Positions 7,661 to 14,497 of a stretch of 21,357 nt of DNA are shown here, piece after piece. The stretch covers positions 1 through 21,357 of the forward strand of contig JBMNOE010000034.1 in assembly GCA_050942895.1 (NCBI GenBank), given 5' to 3'. A program made the translations under genes and the position numbers. Within the stretch, counting starts at the first letter, position 1, and every line of letters begins with the position of its first letter. The stretch is from JBNRMR01 sp050942895 (GTDB taxonomy: Bacteria > Bacillota > Clostridia > Christensenellales > UBA1750). The notes under the pieces were generated by a model. That model saw only the letters and a list, made by a program, of their open reading frames with translations, was not told the DNA's origin and searched no databases.

Positions 7661-9139
7661 CTATGCGAAGGGATTTTCGTTTTTATAGAGCATTCCCTTT
7701 GGCTGGTTGAAGCTGACATCCTCTATGCCCAAAAGCTTCATGGCCGACCAGAGGGTCTTGCCGATCTTCGCGAAGGCAACTCCGCCGTGGTGGGGATAGT
7801 TCTTTTCGATGAGAACATGGCGGTAGAAGCGGTTCATCTCCGGAATGCCGAAAACGCCTATGCCGCCGAAGGAGAATGTGTCCGCCGGGAGCACCTCGCC
7901 CTGGGCGATGTAGCTTCTAAGGGTGGTGTCCGCGCCGGACTGGAGGCGGAAGAAGGTGATGTCTCCGGGGATGATATCGCCTTCCAGAGTGCCCCTTGTG
8001 ATGTCGGGCTCGCTGTCGGGCTCAAGGGAGCGCTTCATTATGAGCTGATGCTTCATCGTGGGCTGCTTTATGTAGCAGGAGGAAACGTTGCCGCAGTGGA
8101 AGCCCATGAAAACTTCGTTGGGCCCGAAGCTGTGCCTGCCCTTTATCTGGCTCTCGTAAAGGTCTGCGGGGACGGTGTTGTTGATGTCTAAAATCGCCGG
8201 AGGTTTTCCGCTTGCGCAGCAGATGATGTATTCGGTCAAAGCACCGTATATATCTGTTTCGCAGGCAACGGGCATCATCCTTGCGGCAAGGCGGCTGTTG
8301 ACAAAGCAGGGCACGCATTTAAACTGGGTCTGGAAGGCAGGCCAGCACTTGTTGGCGAATGCGGCGTATTTGCTTGCGCCAAGGTTCGCGTCCTTCCAAT
8401 CAAGGAGGGAGAGCTCCAAAGCGGCCAGGCGGGGCAGGACACCGGGATGCATGTTGCCGGCGCCCAGCTCTTTTTCCATATCGGCCACGATATCGGGAAT
8501 GCGTTTGTCCTCAAGGCGTGCGTTATAGTATTCGAAAAGGTCAAGCTCGGAGTTTTCCTGAATTTCCACGCCCAGATCAAAAAGGCTCTTGATGGGAGCG
8601 TTGCAGGCTAAAAAGTCGTAGGGGCGGGGGCCAAAGCCGAATATTTTAAGGCCTTTAAGCCCAATGAGCACCCTTGCCACCGGAATGAACTCTGCGATCA
8701 TATCGGCGACTTCTGCGGGGGTACCCACGGGATACTCAGGGATGTAGGCCTTGATATTGCGCAGCTTGAGATTGTAGCTGGCATTCAGCATGCCGCAAAA
8801 GGCATCGCCCCTGTCGTTTGAAAGGACATCTATGCTCTCCTCAGAGGCGGCGACGAACATGACGGGGCCTTGGAAGCGTTGTGCAAGAATTGTCTCTGGG
8901 CCCTCGGGGCCAAAGTTGCCAAGGTAAACCACCAAAGCGTTCACGCCGGCATCGTTTATTTCTTTGAGGGCCTTAAGGGAGTGGGTTTCGTTTTCGATGA
9001 TTGTTTCGGCCTTGAATATTTCGCCATGGCTGCCCGAAAAGGCCTCAACAACTGAATTGCGGCGCCTTTCGCTCAGTGACATGGGGAAGCAATCGCGGCT
9101 GACCGCTACTATGCCTAGTTTTACCTGTGGTATGTTCAT
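7661..9139 (-). CDS. L-fucose/L-arabinose isomerase-family protein
   Basis: Predicted Mn-dependent aldose-ketose isomerase. The 492 residues show the family metal site: E294 (ACETDIYG), D318 (ILDINN) and a His in YPHHGG (450/451). The Glu-to-Asp spacing of 24 residues equals that of E. coli L-fucose isomerase (E337, D361). The C-terminal block GGIGVFG...RHVLIEKNYPHHGGVAFAKIG is typical of the FucI/AraA C-terminal domain. Length is closer to AraA than to FucI (about 590). GGAGG precedes ATG. The gene diverges from the epimerase/kinase genes and has its own promoters and terminator. A nearby ribulokinase suggests a product like L-ribulose, but the substrate cannot be assigned from sequence. Confidence 0.88.
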   Translation of the reverse strand: MNIPQVKLGIVAVSRDCFPMSLSERRRNSVVEAFSGSHGEIFKAETIIENETHSLKALKEINDAGVNALVVYLGNFGPEGPETILAQRFQGPVMFVAASEESIDVLSNDRGDAFCGMLNASYNLKLRNIKAYIPEYPVGTPAEVADMIAEFIPVARVLIGLKGLKIFGFGPRPYDFLACNAPIKSLFDLGVEIQENSELDLFEYYNARLEDKRIPDIVADMEKELGAGNMHPGVLPRLAALELSLLDWKDANLGASKYAAFANKCWPAFQTQFKCVPCFVNSRLAARMMPVACETDIYGALTEYIICCASGKPPAILDINNTVPADLYESQIKGRHSFGPNEVFMGFHCGNVSSCYIKQPTMKHQLIMKRSLEPDSEPDITRGTLEGDIIPGDITFFRLQSGADTTLRSYIAQGEVLPADTFSFGGIGVFGIPEMNRFYRHVLIEKNYPHHGGVAFAKIGKTLWSAMKLLGIEDVSFNQPKGMLYKNENPFA

Positions 9140-9162
9140 ATTACTCCTCCAATGCAGAATGA

Positions 9163-9173
9163 TTAACGGTTAA
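9163..9173. promoter_or_regulatory. Palindrome ttaacggttaa, possible operator
   Basis: A perfect odd-length palindrome (ttaac-g-gttaa) lies between the proximal -10 box and the isomerase ribosome binding site, a position where a repressor could block transcription. It is short enough to be chance. Confidence 0.3.
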
Positions 9174-9189
9174 CAGATTTCTTTTATAC

Positions 9190-9198
9190 ATTATATCA
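9190..9198 (-). promoter_or_regulatory. Proximal promoter of the isomerase gene (extended -10)
   Basis: Minus-strand TGaTATAAT, a perfect extended -10 box, lies about 50 bp upstream of the isomerase ATG. A TTTACA -35-like box lies 15 bp further up, which is short, so the extended -10 probably does most of the work. Confidence 0.55.
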
Positions 9199-9267
9199 TG
9201 TTTGTCGGCGTGTAAATAACGAAAATTACCCGCCGACGAGCAATCCGCCATTCGGCTTGCTAAACTT

Positions 9268-9295
9268 ATTATATCATATTTCGTGCATTATTCAA
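9268..9295 (-). promoter_or_regulatory. Distal promoter of the isomerase gene
   Basis: A second minus-strand TGaTATAAT (9268-9276) has a TTGAAT -35 box at 9290-9295 and 16-bp spacing. It is the better of the two minus-strand promoters by -35 match. The transcript would have a leader of about 120 nt. Confidence 0.6.
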
Positions 9296-9480
9296 TCGTC
9301 AGGCTTGGTTTTCAACGTGGACTCCGGAAGATGGAAGCCTTCCCTTAAAGAGTCTGCGGCGGGCCCGCCCACCCACGGAATCGCCCCGTTTTCCCAAACG
9401 GGATCGCTTCCTCCCAAAGGGGCATTCCCAAAGGAAAGCTTCTTCCAATTTATTGGTCTATGGGTTACAATCATAGTAGC
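9296..9480. other. G+C-rich, hairpin-bearing block inside the divergent intergenic region
   Basis: The 389-bp gap between the two divergent sugar genes (9140-9528) has A+T-rich ends with promoter signals and a G+C-rich core. The core holds a perfect 12-bp palindrome ggcgggcccgcc (9358-9369), a hairpin with stem cccgttt/aaacggg and a 4-nt loop (9385-9402), and three tcccaaa copies (9392, 9412, 9426). Short ORFs cross it in both directions but lack support. It may be an inserted non-coding element. Its identity is unknown. Confidence 0.45.
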
Positions 9481-9481
9481 A

Positions 9482-9505
9482 GAACACTATCAAGAATACT
9501 ATCAA
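9482..9505 (+). repeat. Two tandem 12-bp repeats upstream of the epimerase gene, possible regulator site
   Basis: gaacactatcaa is followed directly by gaatactatcaa (11 of 12 identical), ending about 15 bp before the AGGAGG site of the gene starting at 9529. Direct repeats at near-helical spacing fit a regulator site, but no clear plus-strand -10/-35 pair is visible nearby. Confidence 0.35.
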
Positions 9506-9528
9506 AAATATGAAATCAGGAGGAGAGT

Positions 9529-10317
9529 ATGTTTTTAAGCGGGCTTGTTTCGGTGACGTTCAGAGGAAAGACCCCGGACAGGATCATTGACTTATGTGTG
9601 GAAAGCGGCCTTGGAGCTGTGGAATGGGGCGAAAACGCACATGTTTTCCCCGGGGATGAGGCGGGCAGCGCCGAGTTGAGGAAAAAGACCCTTGCCGCAG
9701 GGCTGAAGATTGCGGCGTATGGCTCATATTATCGATGCGAAACAAAGCCTGAAGAAGGCTTTGCGGCGACTCTTATGTCCGCGAAAGCGCTGGGGGCGCC
9801 GGTGATAAGAATATGGCCCGGGCGCATGGGTAGCGACAAGGCGGACGATGAGTATTTCAGGACAGTGGCAAAAAATGCAGTGCAAGCGGCAGGGATGGCC
9901 GCGGACGAGGGCATCAAAGCGGCCTTTGAATGGCATCAAAACACTCTTACGGACACAAACGAGTCCGCAAAGAGATTGCTGGAAATGGCGGAGAGCGAAA
10001 ACCTTTTATGCCTTTGGCAGCCCACGCCGGAAATCCCCATGGAGGAGCGGACGACGGGCATAGAAATGCTGGGGGAAAGGCTTTCGCACATGCATGTCTA
10101 TAGCTGGAGTGACGACCGCATCCGCCAGCCCTTTGACGGCGAAGGATTTTTGGACAAATGGCGCCAATACTTCTCGGCGGTGAAAAAACAGGGGGATTGC
10201 TACGCCCTTTTGGAGTTTGTGAAGGATGACAGCGAGGAGCAACTCGCAAGAGATGCGGCAGCGCTTAAAAAGCTGCTGAGGGAGATGGACGGGATAAGAA
10301 GCCGGGAGGGTGAGTGA
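9529..10317 (+). CDS. Sugar phosphate isomerase/epimerase (xylose isomerase-like TIM barrel)
   Basis: A 262-residue TIM-barrel protein of the AP endonuclease family 2 / xylose isomerase-like superfamily, which includes sugar and sugar-phosphate epimerases. Seen: the N-terminal GAVEWGENAHVFPGD (29-43), IRIWPG (93-98), candidate metal ligands E134 (FEWHQNT), H187/H189 (SHMHVYSW) and E229 (LLEFVKDD). The strand that usually supplies an Asp has LCLWQPTPEI instead, so the metal site may be atypical. AGGAGG lies 5-8 nt before ATG. It ends one base before the next gene's preferred ATG. It may supply the epimerisation step that completes the pathway of the nearby isomerase and kinase, but the substrate is unknown. 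Confidence 0.82.
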   Translation: MFLSGLVSVTFRGKTPDRIIDLCVESGLGAVEWGENAHVFPGDEAGSAELRKKTLAAGLKIAAYGSYYRCETKPEEGFAATLMSAKALGAPVIRIWPGRMGSDKADDEYFRTVAKNAVQAAGMAADEGIKAAFEWHQNTLTDTNESAKRLLEMAESENLLCLWQPTPEIPMEERTTGIEMLGERLSHMHVYSWSDDRIRQPFDGEGFLDKWRQYFSAVKKQGDCYALLEFVKDDSEEQLARDAAALKKLLREMDGIRSREGE

Positions 10318-10318
10318 A

Positions 10319-11536
10319 ATGGCGGATCTTTATGTGAAGGAATTTGACACCATAAACCCATTCATCGTGGCCTCGAGCCCGGCAACCCAGGGCTCAAAGA
10401 ATGTGCTTAAAACCGCAAAGTCCAGGCCGGGGGCAATCGTTCTTAGAAATTTCGGCCATGGCGCGGGGGGAGGCAGCTATGTCGGCGGGGGAGCGCGGGC
10501 TATGTATTCAGGGGGTGCCGTCAGCCACAGCCATGCAACCGGACAGCAGATAAATGATCCTGTTTCAACCCTTGAGCAATACTGCGAGGAAGTTCGCATA
10601 ATCAAAAGGGAAATGGACAGCGATATCAAGCTCTGGGTATCGGTGGGCCATTATAACGATATCCCCCAGGGCGGAGGCTGGCAGAAGGACTGGGTGCGCC
10701 AGGCCAGAGAGCTGGAGCACGCCGGTGCGGACGCAATAGAGCTTCATTTCAACACTCCCGGGGTGGCGGCTCTGGGGGGGAGGCTCTTTGATTACTATGC
10801 GCTTGTGGAGCATTGCACAAGGATGATCAAAGCTGCCACAAAGCTGCCGGTTATGGTGAAGCTGGCTGTGGAGGGCTGTGACCCGTTTCGCGCCATAAAG
10901 GCAGCTTCGTCTGCAGGGGCGGACGCTGTGGGCCCCACAGCCCGCTGGAAAGCTTTTTGCATGGATCTTGACTGGCGCACAACCCAGGCCAGGCCCGGGG
11001 GCGGCTATGGCGGCACTCAGGCCACGCCCATAGTCTGTCACGCAGTGGCGGAGGCGCGCTCCGCCGGGATAAAAACGCCCATGTTCGCGGGGGGAGGCGT
11101 TTTCAGCTTCGATCAGGCCGCAAGGATAATCATGTCCGGCAGCCAGCTTGCACAGGTGGGCGCTTTGGCGTGTTCGGGCGGGGTTTCCGCTGTTGAAAGG
11201 ATGATAAAGCAGTTTGAAGGCTGGATGGACAAATCCGGCTATAAAAACATGGGCGAGCTTTGCGGCGATGCCCTCAAGCTTTTCAACATGCCGGCGGATG
11301 TCGCCGCAGAAAGAACCCGCCGCCTTGCCGCCGCCTACAAGGATTTTCAGATCATCGAGGAGAAATGCACGGGCTGCGGTAATTGCTATGATGTTTGCTG
11401 GCATGACGCAATCGTCATCTCCGAGGGCGTCGCCCGAAAGAAGGAAAGCTGTATCGGCTGCGGCTACTGCTTCCAGGTCTGCCCTGTAGGGGCCCTTGAG
11501 GTGGACATACAGGGGATTTTGTCATCTGTTTTCTAA
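10319..11536 (+). CDS. PreA-like dihydropyrimidine/dihydroorotate dehydrogenase homologue with two C-terminal 4Fe-4S motifs
   Basis: Predicted flavin/Fe-S oxidoreductase of 405 residues. ATG at 10319 lies 9 nt after GGGAGG. A GTG at 10310 is also in frame but touches that site. Residues 1-320 resemble the FMN-binding TIM barrel of dihydroorotate dehydrogenases and the PreA subunit: GADAIELHFNTPG, LPVMVKLAVEG, GADAVGP, GGTQATPIVCHAVAEARSAG, and FAGGGVFSFDQAARIIMSGSQLAQVG. A ferredoxin domain follows with C350, C353, C356, C360 and C378, C381, C384, C388. Two oddities stand out. The loop that normally reads SCPH, with the catalytic Cys, is NTPG with Thr146. A glycine-rich insert lies near 46-68. 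No PreT partner gene is present. True pyrimidine reduction is doubtful, and a redox role in sugar use is inferred from context only. Confidence 0.8.
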   Translation: MADLYVKEFDTINPFIVASSPATQGSKNVLKTAKSRPGAIVLRNFGHGAGGGSYVGGGARAMYSGGAVSHSHATGQQINDPVSTLEQYCEEVRIIKREMDSDIKLWVSVGHYNDIPQGGGWQKDWVRQARELEHAGADAIELHFNTPGVAALGGRLFDYYALVEHCTRMIKAATKLPVMVKLAVEGCDPFRAIKAASSAGADAVGPTARWKAFCMDLDWRTTQARPGGGYGGTQATPIVCHAVAEARSAGIKTPMFAGGGVFSFDQAARIIMSGSQLAQVGALACSGGVSAVERMIKQFEGWMDKSGYKNMGELCGDALKLFNMPADVAAERTRRLAAAYKDFQIIEEKCTGCGNCYDVCWHDAIVISEGVARKKESCIGCGYCFQVCPVGALEVDIQGILSSVF

Positions 11537-11557
11537 CTTCAAGGAGGGATACGGCTG

Positions 11558-12688
11558 ATGAAGTACTTTATGCATGGCGTTGACAAGAACGCAATCTGCG
11601 AAAGCATGGGGCGCTTAAAAGAATTGAACTTTGACGCGGTCGTCACTTCGTTTAATCAAGAGACGATAGATTCCGCTCTGGAACATGGCCTTGAACCCTA
11701 TGTCTTTTCCGGAACTTATTCGATGACGGAGGCCTTCAAAGACGATAGATATCTTTGTGAGGATATCAACGGGAACCCTCAGATTTGGTTTAATTCAACA
11801 TGTCCAAACAAAAAGGATGTCCGGGAATATAACATTGAAGCCATCAGGAAAAAGGCGTCGGCAAGGGGTGTGAAGGGCATATTTCTTGACGGCGCCAGGT
11901 TCTCATCGCCTTGCTCCGGCCGGGATAACGAATCTTTTTTCACCTGCTTTTGCGATGATTGCCGGCAAAAGGCGGAAGCTTTTGGGCTTGACTTTATAAG
12001 AATGCGCCGAGATGTAAAAAGGCTCTATGATGAAATAAATAGCGGAAATGGCGTCGCTTCCTGGGCGAATGCCCTCGCCGGAGGACTGGATATGATCCCT
12101 TTCTTTCAGTCCTTCCCCGGCGTTTTTGATTGGCTGAACTTCAGAAGAATATGCACGACAGAGCATGTTTTGGATGTAGCTAAGGCTGTTAAAGAGAGCA
12201 AAGAGGGCTGTCTGATGGCTTTGTATATATTCACCCCCAGCCTTGCCGGACTGGTTGGGCAAAGCTATATAGATCTGCGAAGGCATGTGGATATCTTCTC
12301 TCCAATGATATACAGAGCATACCATCGCGCGGAGGGCCCTGCCTGCTTAAATACCGAACTGTTCAGTATGGCTGAGATGATAACAAACGGAAACGGCGGT
12401 AAATGGCGTGAAGCGGTGAGGATGATATCCCGCCTTACGGGCTTTTGTTTGCCCGGATATGAGGGGCCGGAGGATATCGAAAAAGGATTGCCGCCATGCT
12501 GCATAGGGGTGGAAACAGCAAAAGCACGGGCGCTGCTGGGGCCGAATAAAATGCTGGCGCCCATAATACAGCTGGATGACAAGGCCCTTAACTCCAGCAT
12601 AAAGGAAGTGCAGGGGGCGGGAGCGGACGGCATAAACTTCTACTCGTATGATAAAGAATGGATAGGGATGCTGCCGGCCCTTTCATGA
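11558..12688 (+). CDS. Uncharacterised TIM-barrel-like protein, resembling putative glycoside hydrolases
   Basis: A 376-residue protein I cannot assign to a characterised family. Features that recall glycosyl-hydrolase-like TIM barrels are VKGIFLDGARFSSP (105-118), with Asp111 at the end of a predicted strand, and the C-terminal GADGINFYSYD. A cysteine cluster CFCDDCRQKAEAFGLD (130-145) of the CxC..C type also occurs in such uncharacterised proteins. No signal peptide is visible, so it should be cytosolic. It begins 21 bp after the PreA-like gene with AAGGAGGG upstream, so it belongs to the same transcript. It could be a glycosidase for an imported disaccharide or glycoside feeding the isomerase. 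This is inference. Confidence 0.7.
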   Translation: MKYFMHGVDKNAICESMGRLKELNFDAVVTSFNQETIDSALEHGLEPYVFSGTYSMTEAFKDDRYLCEDINGNPQIWFNSTCPNKKDVREYNIEAIRKKASARGVKGIFLDGARFSSPCSGRDNESFFTCFCDDCRQKAEAFGLDFIRMRRDVKRLYDEINSGNGVASWANALAGGLDMIPFFQSFPGVFDWLNFRRICTTEHVLDVAKAVKESKEGCLMALYIFTPSLAGLVGQSYIDLRRHVDIFSPMIYRAYHRAEGPACLNTELFSMAEMITNGNGGKWREAVRMISRLTGFCLPGYEGPEDIEKGLPPCCIGVETAKARALLGPNKMLAPIIQLDDKALNSSIKEVQGAGADGINFYSYDKEWIGMLPALS

Positions 12689-12702
12689 CCCGCCGTCGCT
12701 AT

Positions 12703-12730
12703 TTGATTGCGCAATAATTATAGATATGAT
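12703..12730 (+). promoter_or_regulatory. Promoter of the ribulokinase gene with palindrome over the -35 box
   Basis: TTGATT (12703-12708) and TATGAT (12725-12730) are separated by 16 bp, about 45 bp before the kinase ATG. The palindrome attgcgcaat (12706-12715) overlaps the -35 box and spacer, a plausible repressor site. It gives the kinase a transcript independent of the three genes upstream. Confidence 0.55.
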
Positions 12731-12775
12731 AAAATAAAAGGACGCTATTAAAAGCATAAATTTGGAGGATGTTTT

Positions 12776-14464
12776 ATGTCTTTATATTCAATAGGCATCG
12801 ATTTTGGCTCCCTTTCGGCGCGGGCGCTGGTTGTTGAGGTGAAAACGGGCAAGGAGATCGCCTCCCATGTGAGCGAATATGCCCATGCGGTGATGGATGA
12901 TTTTCTCCCGGTCGGAAAAGGTGAAGAAAGTGGAAAAGGTGGTAAGAAACTGCCGCCGGACTGGGCGTTGCAGCATCCGCAGGATTATATAAACTCAATG
13001 GCGGAGGTTATCAAAACCGCTATAGAAAAGGCGGGCATCCGAAAAAAGGACGTCATCGGGGTGGGCATAGATTTCACGGCCTGCACTCTGATGTCCATCA
13101 AGGCGGACGGCACGCCTCTTTGTTTTCTTCCGGAATTTGAGGGGGAGCCCCATGCTTATATAAAGCTGTGGAAGCATCATGCCGCTCAGGATCATGCCAA
13201 CAGGCTTAATTCCATGGCGGAAAAGATGGGCGAAAAATGGCTTCAGCGCTATGGCGGCAAAATTTCCTCCGAGTGGATGTTCCCAAAGATATGGCAGACC
13301 CTCGAGGAGGCGCCGGAGGTTTACGCCCGGGCGGACATGTTCATCGAGTGCGCGGACTGGATGATAATGCAGCTTACCGGCAATGTTCGCAGAAATTCAT
13401 GCACGGCGGGCTACAAGGCCATCTGGCACAAGGCGGAGGGCTATCCCTCAAAGGAGTTCTTTAGGGCCCTTGACCCAAGGCTTGAAAACGTTGTGGAGGA
13501 AAAGCTCAAGGGGGAGATATATCCCATCGGCTCCTATGCGGGCAGCGTCACCAAAGAGGCGGCGGAAAAGTTTGGCCTGGCGGAGGGAACTGCCGTTGCA
13601 GTCGCCAATGTGGACGCCCACGTTTCGCTGCCGGCGGCGGGAATTACTGATGCGGGCAAGCTGCTGATGATAATGGGCACAAGCACCTGCCACATAGTCG
13701 TGGGCGATGAGGAAAAGATTGCTCCCGGCATGTGCGGCGTGGTGGAGGACGGTGTGCTCCCCGGGTTTTTTGGCTATGAGGCCGGCCAAAGCTGCGTGGG
13801 CGATCATTTCGATTGGTTCGTAAAAAACTGCGTGCCGGAAAGCTACTTTCAGGAAGCGCGGGAACGAAAAATGAACATCCACGATCTTCTCACCGAAAAA
13901 GCTTCCGCGCAAAGGGCCGGGGAAAGCGGCCTGCTGGCCCTTGACTGGTGGAACGGCAACCGCTCGGTGCTGGTGGATGTGGATCTCACCGGCCTGATGC
14001 TGGGGATGACATTGCAGACTAAGCCGGAGGAGATATACAGGGCGTTGATCGAGGCGACGGCCTACGGCACCAAGATGATCATCGAAAATTTCAAAAAACA
14101 CGGCGTTCCAATAGACGGCCTTTATGCATGCGGGGGAATCGCGGACAAAAACCCGATGCTGATGCAGATATACTCCGATGTCACCGGCTATGATATTCGC
14201 ATCGCCAGATCATCCCAGTCGCCGGCGCTTGGAAGCGCCATGTTCGGCGCAGTGGCCGCCGGAAAGGCGAAGGGCGGCTACGACAGCATCACCGAGGCTG
14301 CCGCCGCCATGGGCGGAGTGAAGGATCTGGTCTATAGCCCCAATGCCGGGGAGTCAGCCACATATCAGCGGCTTTACGCCCAATATGAAACGCTGCACGA
14401 CTATTTCGGCAGGGGTGCGAACGATGTCATGAAAGAGCTGAAGGCAATAAGGAAACAGGGCTAA
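12776..14464 (+). CDS. araB: Ribulokinase (FGGY family)
   Basis: ATP-dependent sugar kinase of 562 residues, matching the AraB length. In the L-arabinose pathway it makes L-ribulose 5-phosphate. Seen: the N-terminal phosphate-binding start GIDFGSLSARALVVEV (8-23), GVGIDFTACT near residue 97, the AraB-type middle ISSEWMFPKIWQTLEEAPEVYARAD, VANVDAHVSLPAAG, IMGTSTCHIVV, and the C-terminal EATAYGTKMIIENF, ACGGIADKNPMLMQIYSDV and SPALGSAMFGAV blocks. GGAGG precedes ATG. It has its own promoter candidate, so expression may be uncoupled from the upstream genes. Another ketopentose or ketohexose substrate is possible because FGGY kinases vary. Confidence 0.9.
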   Translation: MSLYSIGIDFGSLSARALVVEVKTGKEIASHVSEYAHAVMDDFLPVGKGEESGKGGKKLPPDWALQHPQDYINSMAEVIKTAIEKAGIRKKDVIGVGIDFTACTLMSIKADGTPLCFLPEFEGEPHAYIKLWKHHAAQDHANRLNSMAEKMGEKWLQRYGGKISSEWMFPKIWQTLEEAPEVYARADMFIECADWMIMQLTGNVRRNSCTAGYKAIWHKAEGYPSKEFFRALDPRLENVVEEKLKGEIYPIGSYAGSVTKEAAEKFGLAEGTAVAVANVDAHVSLPAAGITDAGKLLMIMGTSTCHIVVGDEEKIAPGMCGVVEDGVLPGFFGYEAGQSCVGDHFDWFVKNCVPESYFQEARERKMNIHDLLTEKASAQRAGESGLLALDWWNGNRSVLVDVDLTGLMLGMTLQTKPEEIYRALIEATAYGTKMIIENFKKHGVPIDGLYACGGIADKNPMLMQIYSDVTGYDIRIARSSQSPALGSAMFGAVAAGKAKGGYDSITEAAAAMGGVKDLVYSPNAGESATYQRLYAQYETLHDYFGRGANDVMKELKAIRKQG

Positions 14465-14497
14465 ATCGGCCTTAAATAGAGTTTGGAGGTTACGGCA

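Noticed and set aside
9444..9475. Plus-strand promoter using tacaat near 9468 for the epimerase gene
   Set aside because: The box at -35 distance (ttccaa) is a poor match and there is no extended -10, so it was not called.
9257..9538. Short ORFs in both directions across the divergent intergenic region (9257-9538 plus, 9292-9474 minus)
   Set aside because: No family resemblance, no good ribosome binding sites, and they cross promoter signals and palindromes.
10565..11404. 279-codon minus-strand ORF opposite the PreA-like gene
   Set aside because: It is a shadow of a well-supported coding frame, with no ribosome binding site or recognisable domain.
13448..14101. 217-codon minus-strand ORF opposite araB
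   Set aside because: Antisense shadow of the conserved kinase. The sequence has no domain features.
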